A stretch of 64,000 nt of DNA. Origin: Anarhynchus alexandrinus (lineage: Eukaryota; Chordata; Aves; Charadriiformes; Charadriidae). The translations under genes and the position numbers were made by a program. Positions 25,246-37,900 of this stretch are shown piece after piece. Each line of letters opens with the position of its first letter. Position 1 is the first letter of the stretch. The stretch lies in assembly GCA_008711295.1 (NCBI GenBank), contig VUYV01000189.1, positions 1,525,792 through 1,589,791 of the forward strand, given 5' to 3'. The notes below the pieces were generated by a model. It made no database searches and was not told the origin of the DNA. It was given only the letters and a program-made list of their open reading frames with translations.

Positions 25246-28200
25246 GAACCGAGCATGGGCAGCTGCTCGGGGCCTCTACACCGCCACCATCCATTTCGCA
25301 GCTGATTCTTAGAACGGATTTTGACTTGGCCTCTGGCTTTGGGGTAGAGGACATAATTGCACCTCCAAAAGTAACTGCAGGTGTAAATCAGTGATGAATT
25401 GGTTTTTTTTTGTACCTAGATCAAAAGTTCCATCTCAAAATTAAGCCTTGGCGACAAATTCTGTTACGTAGACAACAGAGAAAGGGACTCAGGCATTGTT
25501 TCAGGCTCTTCTTTGTGCCCTGCGTTACTCCAGATCGCTAATTCTCATAGCAACTGCCGGTCCCTCAGGCACCTAGGGCTTCATTTGGGCAAAAGGTGTG
25601 ATGAGACAAGGGCTGCTGAACGGGACTTTCAGTTACTGTACCCTGTAGTTGTAGAGTTCGTTTAGATGAGCTGAAGAGAGGACACTCCCACAGGGGGACT
25701 GAAGGGTATTACACTTTCCATGACTATTTGCGAACGTGTGAAATGGTACCTGGGACAAATGGGGATGCTTTCTACTAAGAAAAAATAAAAACAGATAGAC
25801 AGACATAAACACCTACTTTTACTGCCTATTAATGAATACAGCTGATGCTTTGCTGTGAACACTCAATCCCCAGTCTGGAGTTATGTCAATGTAAATTAAT
25901 AAAATTACAGGTACACTCTGCTGGCCAAATGTGAGTGGAAAGGACCGCAGAAATATCTGTTTGGCTATATATTTTAGTGTCTAAATGTTTTTCAGGTGGA
26001 GAGTGTAAAAGCACTGGAATTTCCACCTGGGATAAAGCTGTGTCTTCAAGTGCAGGAATTTCCAAAGAGAAGAGACCACGCTAACTGGATGGGAGCGGAC
26101 GGGGCAGACATGGAAGAGACTGTTGACTGAGATCCAGCATGAATTTTTCCGCGCTATAATATGGTCTGGGGGCGATCGGCAGCTGCCCTAAGCTTGATGA
26201 GCCAGTTAGCTGCTCTAGCTGGCTTGTGAGGCTGGGTGCTGGAGGGAGAGGAAGCCAAGAGCAGGAAACTGTGATGTTCTCCATGATGGAGAAATGTTTC
26301 TTGTGCAGAGTATATCTTGTCAGTAAAAGACATAACGTAAGAAAGACAGAAAAAATCCTCACCACATCCCATTGTGATTACTACTTTTTTCCCCCGTTGA
26401 CTGTCTAAACTACTTAGCTTCCTTTAAAGTCTCTATAGCGCATTGGCACCAACAGTGACCACACTTAACCGGCTGCTGGAAAGAATGTGCTAAATTTCTC
26501 TTAAATAAAATAAACATTATCCAACTGACCAGAAAGACAAATAGAACATTTTCATTTAATTCCAATCAAGCCTTGATGTATTAAAAGAAAAGCTAAAATT
26601 CTGAATTAATTACTGGTGATGTTGAAGCATAAAATTTATAAAATTAAATAGTACTGGACATTTGCTTATTCTGAGACTAATGATGATTTAAATTATTTGG
26701 ATTTCTTGTACCGAAATATGGGACTGAACTGAGGATAAAAAAAATGCACCTGCTGAGTACCACAGATCTAAGCTATGAGAAGTTGCTAAGTGTACATTTC
26801 TTATACTATTAGACTTGCCAATCTCATTGTTCAAATAAATACTTCTTGCAAAGCTTACTTTTATAACATTTTCTTAATCCTGCCTGCTTATTTTATTTTA
26901 CTTTATACAAATGTAGAACCTTTATAAGGGACCTCAGTTCTGCACCTTTTCCAGATCAAATATACATAATTAAATGTTGTTTCTTGTATAGTAACAGCGA
27001 ACAGCTTCTTATGAAACAAACACCTGCTGGTAAGGAAACAACCCTCAACAGCCAAATTTTTTAAAAAAACTAATTCATGTTATTCTTCTATTTTCTTTGT
27101 TTTCACCAACTCGTAACAACTGACCTGCTTTCTCTTGGGACCAATAATGACAATGACTTAACAAAAATTTTCAGCACGATTTTTAAATTTTCCTTTTAGA
27201 CATTCCTTGGTCACAGTTTCCTCTAAGTGGATACAATCTACAGATCTGTGTTGGACTGAGAGTGATACTGGTTTTATGTTGCATGTACGGATAGTCTAAA
27301 GCACTATGTGGAGTCACATTTTGCCGTACAGATATTCAAATTTAGGTCACAAGTTCTACTTGAACTGCAGCATAGAATGTACAGTTGTTCCAGAGCCAAT
27401 AACCAATTTAAAACTGAAAGTTAATACATTACGTTAGTAATAGCATACTGCCTATGGGATCATTTGTCAACGTTACCATAAAAGACTGATGATTTGATAA
27501 CTGAAGAGTATTTATTATAGTGGCAATTTGTACTATTATACTATAAATAAGACTGTCTTGGCATTTCTATAATAAATCCTATTTTCAGTGGTCTATTACT
27601 TGGTCATAAAAAATCACCCTGGGCTGAATTAGATCTATTGGATGTACAATAACAATAATATATTACCAAAACATACATTTAATGCAGTGAGTAATACAGC
27701 CTTGAAAAGCCCTTAAATGTGCATTAAATTAATCACAGGCATTATTTACACAGAGATTCGAATACGTCCTTTGGATACTGTCAATATTTTAAACCAAAGG
27801 TCTCTGGGTCTGATGCGGATCTTATTTGCACGGGGGGAAATCATATCTAAAACTTCATTGGCGTCAAGAGAGCTACCCCAGGGAAAAGTCATCCCCGGTG
27901 AAAAATATCAAGGAGAACACAATCAGATGCTGGATATAGAATTATTCAAAATCAGCCGTATAGGATAGTCTCAGGTAAGATGTAAGAAGCTGTCAAGCAT
28001 CACGCGCACTGCCAGACTTTAAAAGACCCGTCACCAAGTAAAAGGAGAAACTCTATCTGGGGAACGACAGTTGGCAATTTCTGTTTATCCTTGACCAGGT
28101 TGTATCCAGCCTTTGACCAGTTATCAGCAGCGCTAAGGGTGTCAGCACCACCTCTCCCTCGGCACGCAGGAATCGGCCAGGAGTGCCAGGACTGCATCTT

Positions 28201-29598
28201 CCTGGTGGCCCCGAGGCGTGAGCCCCGGCAAAGGGGATGAGGAGGCGTGGGAAGGAGATGGGCCCGCAGAGATCCTGAGCAACATCAACGCGGGCGGTGC
28301 ACAGCACGCGCATTTCACTTACACGCTGTGGTGCGATGGAGGCATTGTGCCTCTCTAAGGTATAATCCCTTCCAGAGTTCCCCTCAGAGTGGTACGAATC
28401 CGCATCACCCTTTAATTAACACTGTGCCTAGGAGGCACAACTGAGCCTTTAGTATAGCCACAGGCTTTACATACACCTTAACTTGCAAATTGCAGATAAA
28501 AGTAGTTAATTTAACTATAAACTGCCTCTTTTTTTTAAGAAAGACCTTGATTTACACATGGAAGAGAAAGTAATTACATTTAACAGATGTTGCGGCTCTT
28601 AAAGAATATTTGATAATAATTAATCACTAAGATCTAAAAAAAAAAACAAAAAGGAAATTCAAGTCAGTTCAGAGCTGTGGTCAAACCCCCGGCCTCCGAA
28701 ACAAAGTTTTACCCGGCTCTGTTCTACTCCTGTCTGTTCTATTCTATCCCGTTCTATTCGTTCCCAGCTTTTACACTACACACATCGTTGTAACACGGGA
28801 GCGTCTTTCCAGCATACTACATTAAACAATGTGATTACATTCCATCGACTCTTCCATCAACTATATTCCGTGAAGTCAGTCGGAGCTGTGACTGCTCAGC
28901 ATCTTGCAGGACTGCCAAGCATCTTCCGCAATTCTACAGCCACTGGATTTATTTTTTAATGCAGACCTTGTCGGAGTTTATTCTCGTCACAGCATTGAGG
29001 GAGTGAATCCAAAGCGAATCTATTCCTAACGTGCCTCTACCCCTCCCCTCACCGTGAGCACGCCGGGGCACTGGGCTGCTTTACTTACAAATGGCACTTA
29101 CCTTCCTGTCCATTTTTCTTAACTACTCTTTCTGCAGAGTGCAGAGAAGCAGAAGCAGGATGCTCATAAAAAGACCTTTGTTTGAATATCCCGCTCGCAG
29201 TCGTAGACAGACCCGGGGCGTAAGTGACATTTTTATGCTATGTCAGTGCATCTCATGTGTGCCGACACTCACGATCCGAACAGCGCGGTATTTCCATGAG
29301 TCTGAAGGGTGTCTGTTTAGTTGTTACTCATTTCCTTTGCCCAACATTTTTACCCTTCTACATTTTCTTCTCTTTCATCTAATAGCTATTAGCAAGTTTT
29401 GGTTTAAATGGGATTGTGGCCTGAAACACAAAATGTTCTCACTCTGCTATTCAATGTTTTTCATCTTTTAAAACACATATATCCAAAGATGAAAATGTCT
29501 TTTTTGGAGTCCACATCAAAAGAATGTTAGAAGTCATCAAAGAAAGTGGAGAGCAGAGCATATGCTGTTCTACGGATGGCTTCAATCCTCTAAAAATT

Positions 29599-29655
29599 AC
29601 GGGCCAGATTCTGCTGTCGCTATCAGTGGGAAAATTTCCACTGACTCCAGAAAGT
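29599..29655. repeat. Fragment of an old repeat, GGGCCAGATTCTGCTGT start
   Basis: It begins GGGCCAGATTCTGCTGT and contains the near-palindrome CAGTGGGAAAATTTCCACTG. The same opening recurs at 50131 (GGGTCAGATTCTGCTGT) and at about 63269 (GGGCCAGATTCT), which shows it is repeated in the window. Confidence 0.5.
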
Positions 29656-30612
29656 GAACAGTCAGGTCCATAATATTAAAACACTGACAGATAACGCTAA
29701 GGGAAGGGTGCAGGACATTTTTAATAGCCATTAACATATAAATGCACAAAACATAAGCCTAAAGGACAGGTGATTATGTTTTCTCTTTTTTTCTGAGAAG
29801 AGAATAGAGAATGAATCAGACTTTGTGAAGATGATACCATTAGCTCTTTAACCTTTCTGAGCATCAGAATGCATCATCTTTGCTTTTATCACACGAAGGT
29901 TTCAGCTGTAACCTTATTGCTGCAGATGCTGAAGTTACCTGGCATTTCTTAACTCCTTTCATTTCTGGAGTTTTACTAAATGCTAGCTGGTTTTGCTGTT
30001 GTTTATAGCTTGTTTATGATAAACTACAGCATAGTAGAAGAGGTATTTCACTTCAGAAGAGTGACGAGGTATGGGGTTGCTAAGTCAGAGCTTTCTCTTT
30101 CAAATCATGATGTGGGCGGAGCAAACGATCAGCCGTTCTCCCCCTCTCCTTCAGCAGGGCCAGGCGAGGAGCCTTGCCTCTCCCTCTGAAGTTAACACAA
30201 GTTCACTGTCGCTCCTCAACGTGCAAGGAATCAGCTGTAGGCGCAACTGGGGTCACTGCATCCATCCCGGGCTGTGACAGAGGTGGCAGTGATGCATTCA
30301 TTCCACAGCAGCAACAGATAAACCCGTAGGTTCAGACCACAGTTCTATTCCACCTTCCACATAATCTACTTCATTTGCTTTTCTAACGCAAAAAGTAATC
30401 TTTCTTTGAAGAAGTTCCTTGGACCAGGTAATGATGGGCATTGGATAGCGAAACCAGGTTTTCCTTCCTACAACAGCCTACCCAGAAGGCCATGACACTG
30501 GTCCAAACACTCAGCAGCGTAGAGGAACAACTCCCCCTCTGCCTCTCAGGAGGCATCCTCGCTCAAGGATGTGTCAGAATCAGTAATCACACTCTTCCTG
30601 CTCATACACGTA

Positions 30613-31085
30613 ATGATCACAGAATCACAGAATAGTCAGAGATGGAAGGGACCTCTGGAGATCATCCAGTCCACCCCTCCCGCCAGAGCAGGGTCACCTA
30701 CAACAGGTTGCACAGGACGGCATCCAGGCGGGTTTTGAATGTCTCCAGAGTGGGAGACTCCCCCACCTCTCTGGGCAGCCTGTGCCAGTGCTCCACTACC
30801 CTCAAGGTAAAGAAGTTCCTCCTCATGTTAAGATGGAACTTCCTATGTTCGAGCTTGTGCCCATTACCCTTCGTCCTATCAATGGGCACCACTGAAAAAA
30901 GACTGCTCCCATCCCCCTGGCATCCTCCCTGTAAGTATTTGTAAGCGTTAATAAGATCCCCCCTCAATCTTCCTTTCTCTAGACTAAAGAGACCCAAGTC
31001 TCTAAGCCTTTCCTCATCTGAGAGATGTTCTAATCCCCCAATCATCTTCGTAGCCCTTTGCTGGACCCTCTCCAGCAGATCCTAC
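30613..31085 (-). mobile_element. CR1 LINE, 5'-truncated copy (young)
   Basis: The element is on the minus strand, with its 3' end at about 30613, where ATTCTGTG-type octamers repeat. Reading the minus strand, a frame of about 115 codons is still open and ends with the CR1 ORF2 C-terminal signature [20 protein letters not shown], the same motif as the copy at 16.5 kb. The 5' end breaks off near 31085 with no reverse-transcriptase core, so the copy is dead on arrival in the usual CR1 way. The uninterrupted frame suggests a fairly recent insertion. Confidence 0.95.
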
Positions 31086-31089
31086 ATGA

Positions 31090-34000
31090 TCTACGAGTAC
31101 AGGTTGTCCCACCTTAACTGATGGGAAGCTCAAGGTGAACTTGTACCTAATGGGTTTGGAAGTTAAACGCATGGCTGCCTTAAGGCTGCCAATGGGTTGG
31201 AGTTGAATCGGTCATTAATAGCTTAGGAACCACAACCGAGCAAAGACTAAATGAACATAAGAACAGAGCTATTGAAAGCAGGACTTGCTGAAGTTCATGG
31301 GCCACTGATTTGACACGTTTTCCGTCTTGGGCCCCAAACAACTGGGTAAGATTTTGTATGTTCAAAACCATGAGGGTCACACATTCATTCAAAACTGAGC
31401 AGAAAAAATGAAATCAGATTATTTCACTGATGCCTCTGCCTAGGGAGACTCCATGTATTTGCGAGGGGAATGTTATAATCTTCCACCCAAAAAAGAAATG
31501 ATCTCTCATGGCATGCCTGATAATTTAGAGTCTTCTCAGGTTTTTGAATCATGCTACTGTATGTAGCTGAAAATTGTTTGATAAGCATCACTAAGTGGTC
31601 TGGCTTTAAACCAAGCCTGTCATCTAGTGGAGTGCTATGCTATTCCAACTTTAATCTAGATAACTGGCACACATAAAATAAGGAAACACAAATGTGACAC
31701 AGCTGCAGCTAGTCTGGCGGAGCTAAAATGCTTAGCAGTGTTTTATGCCTGTAATATAAGACTGCTTACTAATGGGAGAATCCTATGTGCAAAAGAGTGA
31801 CAATCAGATTGCCTTTGATATAACTGGTTATAAAAATGTTGGAGATTTAGTATTTATGGTGCCTGCAGGTTACAATAAAATGCTTCTTGTGTTGACTTTA
31901 GCAGACATTAAAAACGCTGTATAACTGTGGCCAAACTCCACACGTTACTGCCCAAGACGTGTAGCAAGCTAGGTTTGCAGCAGAGAACAGGTTAATGATC
32001 AGCAGTTTACAGAAAGGTTTGTGACATAACTCAGACATTGGGGGGTTTGTTGTGCAACCCATGTGCCCTTTCTGAATAATGCATCTGAATGTGCCAGGAA
32101 AACACAGCGTATGTGTTAAGTTTACTAAATGAGAGTCAGTGTAGTAAATTAAATAAATAGTGTCTGATCCAAGTGCTTTTGTCAATAGTGCATTGATTAT
32201 AATGCCACATACTGTAGTAAAAATCTGATAAATATAGAATGTCAGCTGGATAGCTAGAGCATAAGTATGTTACGTTCTGGCACTTGAGGCAAATATAAAC
32301 AACCTTATTTGTGCTCTAGGAGTAAGGGATTTTCCTCTCAGGAAAAAAATGCACACTATCACTTAAGCCTACATTTCAAACAAGGAAACGGGTGTTTGGA
32401 AAAGAAATAGAGAGATCTGCTCCTTTAATTATGGACGGTGAGACTAATATGGGGAAAAATCAATTCTGGTAGCAGAAGAGATTAGATGAACAGAAACACG
32501 AACCAGAAATTATTTGTTCAGCCGATACATATTATAAACCTGAACCTGTTATGTACTCGGACATGTTATATACTTCGTGTCTCAAGAAGTGTTCCTGCAA
32601 AGGTGTGATCACAACGCGGCACAGAAAGCGCTGAAGTAGCTGCCCGATTCAACGTGGCACATCCCTGCGATGTTAACAAACCGTGCCTTTGGCTCCTCAA
32701 TTTGCACTGAACTTAGGAATACTTTTGTTGAGTGAACACCTACGCACAGGGTTGCTCTCCCGGGACAGCAGCGCCCTGTTGTCCATGGAGCACTCGTTCA
32801 GCTTCCCTGAGACTAATGGGCCACCCCAGAGGCTGATGTAACCTCTGCAGCTCACACCAGACTGCCCAGAAAAACTCAGGCTGGGCAGAGCCGGTGCCAC
32901 CAGCAGATGAGAAGGATTTTTCCCTGCCTCTGCCAATCAAAACTGCTCAATTTACCCAAAATACTAATAGCTGGCACGGAGCTGTGGGCTAGTGAGGACA
33001 AAACAAGGCAAAAATATCAAGGGTGGCTGCTGGCAATGGCAGCGGGTCCCAGCACTGGAGGTCGGCTAGCTGACTTGTTCCTGAAAAGATTGTAACTTTA
33101 CCCAGAAATTCTCCCTGATGTTTTCTCTTAGCTGTTAGGCAGTGTCACCAGATACATTAAAAGCTGGCGTGTTTCGCTTTTTTATTGGGCCTCCAAGATC
33201 ACCTTCATAAAAACTTGTATATTTTCAAACTACGTTAGGATTTTAGGGCTCAATTGATAATCATTTGTGACTAATCTGATTTAGGAAAGGATGACATGCA
33301 ATTAGGCTGATGATCAGCTTGCAGTTTGCGACTGCTAAGTCTTTACAAAGATGGCATTCTCATTTTTATGACCTGATCACCCCCCAAAAAAGTCCAAGAA
33401 GCTGCAGCCTCAATTATTCACAAGGGCCTGATCCAGAAAAGTAAGCATTTGAGAAAGTGTGAAATTTTAAGCATTTGGGTAGTCCTACCAACTTCAGCCT
33501 ACCCGTGTGTTGTGCCGGATCAGGCTCAGACCGATATCACAGCGAGACATCTGCGAGAACGCCGCTGCCACGTTCTCCGCGTACGCCCCTCCAGCTGAGC
33601 CGCGCAGCGCTGTCGTTCGCACCTGAGCGCAACGAGTTGAGCGACTGTTCGGAGACTTGAGTGCTAACGCAGAAGAGTGGCATTTTCTCTTAATTAGATA
33701 TATTTTCGTAAATGCATCTTGGCTGTTTCTAAAGATAAATCGTTCTTCCTTTACGGTGTGTGTGTTTACCCAGAAAAACGCCTCCCCTACATCTGGAATG
33801 AGAAGCGGTGCAGAGTCTGATGAACGCACCTCTTCGCGCACACAGGCGTGGATGGATTTCATCTTTAAACCAAGTGCGTGTCGTAAAACACGGACCAAAA
33901 ACTGATTACTTGCAAGGATGGGTAACAGTATGTGGCTAAAGTTTAGGCAAGCACGTAATTGTGTAATGAAATCACTTAAATGCATTGGGAAATTCATCTT

Positions 34001-34450
34001 CCTTTCACCCTTGGAAAAACTGATCCGCACAGGAGGAACTGGAATTTCATACTGCGGTTTTAACTCCCGTTCCCCCAGCCTTCTCGCAGACCCTCCCGCC
34101 CTTTCTGCCGGGCCTACAGCTTTTACGCCTCTCTCCGTGACTCTCTTCCTTTTGTCTGCCTCCTCAATGGCTCCGGAGTCCTAAAGAAACGCTCAGCTTT
34201 GAAGATTGGCCTAAAAAAATGTTAATTTTCCAGACAAAGGCCAGGTGTTACTTCCGATTCATCCAGTATGCATCCCTATTATCCTGCGGGTCAGCTCCCG
34301 CCGTGCGCGCTCCATGGGTGTTCTGGCGGCGTAAGGCCTGCGAGGTTTGCCCCCAGTGACTGAGCTGCAGATGGCACTTTCATAGTTCAACTTTTAGCAG
34401 CACTCAATTTGCTAAACTTTCTTAGCAGCAAGCTACAAGGTGATTTCTGT
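31090..34450. other. Unique non-coding DNA before the CpG island
   Basis: No gene is supported. 31480-31900 is CpG-poor unique sequence that reads like possible conserved non-coding DNA. 33421-33500 holds a scrap of the old palindromic repeat (GGGCCTGATCCAG). A first CpG-rich cluster lies at about 33530-33660, roughly 0.9 kb before the main island. Confidence 0.5.
33530..33660. promoter_or_regulatory. Minor CpG cluster
   Basis: About 130 bases carry some 17 CpG sites, including GCCGCGCAGCGCTGTCG. It is short. It may be an outlying part of the region around the island at 34460-34910. Confidence 0.35.
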
Positions 34451-34459
34451 GTCACAGCC

Positions 34460-34910
34460 TGGCCGCTTTCTCACGCCAACCGGAGGAGGAGACGTACCGT
34501 CCCTGGTGAGAGAACGGGGCCGGAGACGAAAGCTGCGGCGCCGCGGACAGGGCGACCATCGGCACCGCTCCCGCCTGCCCGGGCGCTGCGCTGCGCTGCG
34601 GCAGGCTGTGCCGCAACGGGGGGCACGGATTTCGTCTCCTTGTGCCTTTCCCCACTCGCTTTGGAGAGAGAGAGAGAACACCGGTTCCCCTTAGAAGATG
34701 GAGGACTTCAACAGGAGGAGAGGTGGGCCAGGCGCTGCAGAGCAGACTTCCCTCGGCGCCCCGCTCGCCCACCGGGGCCGCACGGCTTCAGGACCACAGC
34801 CCAGACAAAGAGCCTTTGCGACTGCTCGCGCAGGCGTCGGGTCGCTCGCCAGGATTCCCCAACTACTGCCGGAGGCACCATCGTCTGCGTGGACACCTCT
34901 TCCTAGCGAG
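34460..34910. promoter_or_regulatory. CpG island, candidate promoter
   Basis: By direct reading there are 46 CpG sites in about 450 bases, roughly ten per 100 bases, against very few in the flanks. The stretch is strongly GC-rich and contains GCGGCGCCGCGG and repeated CTGCG. In vertebrates such islands usually mark promoters or first exons. Possible splice donors lie at CTG|GTGAGA (about 34505) and GAG|GTGGGC (about 34721). An ATG in fair context lies at 34698 on the plus strand. Open frames occur in all directions, as GC-rich DNA allows, so no CDS is called. It could serve a gene or a lncRNA on either strand. Confidence 0.6.
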
Positions 34911-34919
34911 GTCAGCCAT

Positions 34920-37900
34920 TTCAAGCAAACGATGAGTTTGGATCACTGTTTGCTCTCAGGACGGATTATTTTTTCTCTCTCTCCACAATCGGGTTTAGAT
35001 AAAAAAGGAAAAACAACCCACCCTTTGTCAATACACTGTATCCAAATCAAACTAACACGTTTGGTTTCTGCAAGAAAACAAAGTCAAGCTTCAGTTTCTA
35101 AATAAACCACTTTTGGAGTCGTCACTATGGAATTTTGTCTTCCTTTCTGGTGTTGTAACAGCTCCTCTCAGACGGAGAGAGGAATCATCTTAGACACGTA
35201 ACACTACCTGCAGCTGCTTATCTCCAGTTAAATCCAAATATCTCTTAAAGAAATGCTGAATGCTGCTGAAATACCCGGAAGTCAGAGCCTAGATGTCATT
35301 CAAAACCCACCTTCTGAGTTCTCGTTGCCCCGGATTCAGCCATTCATTTTTATCTGTATGGTGATAATTAGGAATCGATCCCCTTTCCCGTTGTACTGCT
35401 AGAAAACCTTGCACCCGCTCCAGTGATGACTAGAACAGGCCCAGGACATTTTACAGCAATTTCATAATCAAATCAAATGTCTTATTACACAGCGGATGAA
35501 CTTAAACCACTATGTGATTATGTGACCAATAGAATACTTAAGTTTAATAGTTTCATACTTCTTACCTGAAATTCCTAGAATAGGGTTAAAATTGTGCATT
35601 AGTAATTTCTTAATTTTGAATGAGTTGATTTATCGCCTCTGTTATACATTTTATTATGTGCTTTTACCACGTGAACACAGTGAAACATGTATTATGCTGT
35701 CTAAAGGCTGAGTAGAAAAAAAAAGAAGGAAAAAGAGAAAAAAAGATCTTAAGGGAAGATTAGGATGTCAGAAATAAATGACTCATTACATTCGAAAGAG
35801 AAAACGAGAAGCCAAATTTCTCTGCAAGGCACCCTAAACCAGTCACGTTATAAGGAGGATCAAGGCCAGGCAGCAAAGGTGACGGAGAACTAAAATGAGT
35901 GTTAACGAGGGCTCTGGGGTTACACAGGCTCAGCAGACAGGGTGGCTGTCACCTTTGCGAGAGCAGCAGGGACTGGGTTCAGAGATCAAACGGAAGCCAG
36001 CGATGATGACCAAGCACAAAACCCAACAAACCCACCCTTCCAACGCGAGACCGACGGTGGCTATGCGCTGCCGTGAATGCAGCTACTCACGGGTTCTGCT
36101 GAAGAGGGTGAGGGAGGAGCAGCTGAGCCCAGGACGGCGCACCACCAGTTCCTCTCAGTCCGTTGCAACACGCGGACGGTCGGATCTTTAAGCCTGTGTC
36201 CAGATTTCATTACGGTCAAGGAAACTCGCAGGTGCCTTCGCGTGAACGTGTCGAGCAGAACAGAAGCGGACTTAATCGTGGGCTTGGACGCTCGTCTGTG
36301 TTTCGAGTCGATAGTGCTGAAAACGAAGGTGATACGACGCATGTAGTTACAAGGTTCTGAACATCTAAACGCTATTTCACAACTTTTTTTTCCTTGTCCA
36401 GAGCGAGTTTTTATAGTTTAGCCATTAATCTTGTGAAGCAGGAATTTAACATGTCAGTGTTGACAGACTGTTAACTATAGCAGCAATGATGAAGCTTCTA
36501 TAATATGAACCTTTCAAAAAATAAAACTGCAATAATGATGTTGTTTCCATTAGACCTTTCAGATCACTTACAAATTATCTGGAACTCCTACTGTTTATTT
36601 GTTTTTACTTTAGATTGTTGCCCCAAGCACTTAAATAATTGTAATAAAATAATAATAGAATTAAGATTAGATAAATTAAGTGGAAATGAAACTGAATACA
36701 TTTTCCATGACAGCTGGCAAGTCCCATTCTGTGACTGCTCAGAAACAAAACTGGAATTTTTATGACAGTAGACAATAAGGCGATCGTGTACAGGATGTAA
36801 CCCAATGCTCAAGAGGAGCAGCGTGCAAGTGACACATCAACAAAAACAAACTTGTTTCATTTATGTACTGTTAATTACCATAACTTACATAATCACGGAC
36901 ATCTGTTCTCCCTTTCTCATACATGTACCTATACACAGATAATTACCACTGTCTGTTGGTCAGAAAAGCAAACAGCGTCGTATGGAGATAGACGGGTTAC
37001 GGCATATAATTGGGTATACGTGCAGAGATATTTTAATACGTATACAGATATGCCCATCTCTGTCTTATTTATTGCTGTATCGCTTTGCAAGTCATCTTTT
37101 TATTTCTTAAACTTCACATCCAAACTGTCCTTGCACAGGTGGAGGGGCATTATACAGAAGAAAGAGCAAATGGTTTTTAACTAATCAAAAATTAAGTCTG
37201 ACAATATCAGTGCAGTATCTTTTGTCATGATGGTTCCAAAACACTGTTTCAAAGGATTATTTTTTTTTCAACCAGACTGTAAAGGATTATCAGCTTTTAA
37301 ACAGTTGCATTGCTCCAAGAGAGACAGCCATTGTTTTATTGCATTTTTCAGTTAAAAGATAAAAGCAACTGATACACAAATTACGACCCTTAGAAAATGT
37401 TTTTTTTTTCTGTCGAGTCTTGAGTACTTTATGGTGATATTTGTTCCATGAAACATTTTCTGATTGTCCCTTCTCAACTGCTGTATTTTTGGAACTTTAT
37501 GAAAGAACCAAGGAAGTTAACCGATTTGCTTGAATTTCATGTGATTTCATTGTTTATTTATGTGTCTAAAGTCTTACAGTCACATGTCTTGTTTATACAA
37601 ATTAAGGATTATTCAAGAGCACAGCTCTGTCTGAAGTAACATTTTATCATAAAGAAATGGAAATACCCACATACGTCAGGTTAATAAACATCCTTTATCT
37701 TGAAAAATACGTATTACCGTGAAATTGATAAAAAGCAAAAACTGTCTTTAAAGTATATTTTTAAAAGCTTTGAGATCTTCAAAGTCTATTGATGTTTAAT
37801 TTTTTTCACTAGCATGATACTGTTGTAAATTTTGAAATGAATATGAAATTGTACACATGAAATTAATTTAAAATGTCATCTTACCTAGTGAACCGACCTA

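Larger units (their letters stand above)
18700..30600. other. Unique non-coding DNA
   Basis: No gene is supported over this interval. Visible items are a CpG-richer patch at about 19080-19410 with a small GC-rich hairpin (19285-19304), A-rich sequence at 21290-21440, A- or T-runs at 20586-20602 and 22290-22307, a short CA run at 21772-21785, a TTCTA-type pentamer patch at 28725-28765, and scraps of the palindromic old repeat at 25173-25245 and 29599-29655. 26500-27700 is AT-rich and repeat-free to my eye. Confidence 0.55.

Noticed and set aside
34409..35105. Several overlapping frames of 80-165 codons on both strands
   Set aside because: They lie in the CpG island, where stops are rare, and they conflict with each other. 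None has a supported start, splice structure or known domain.
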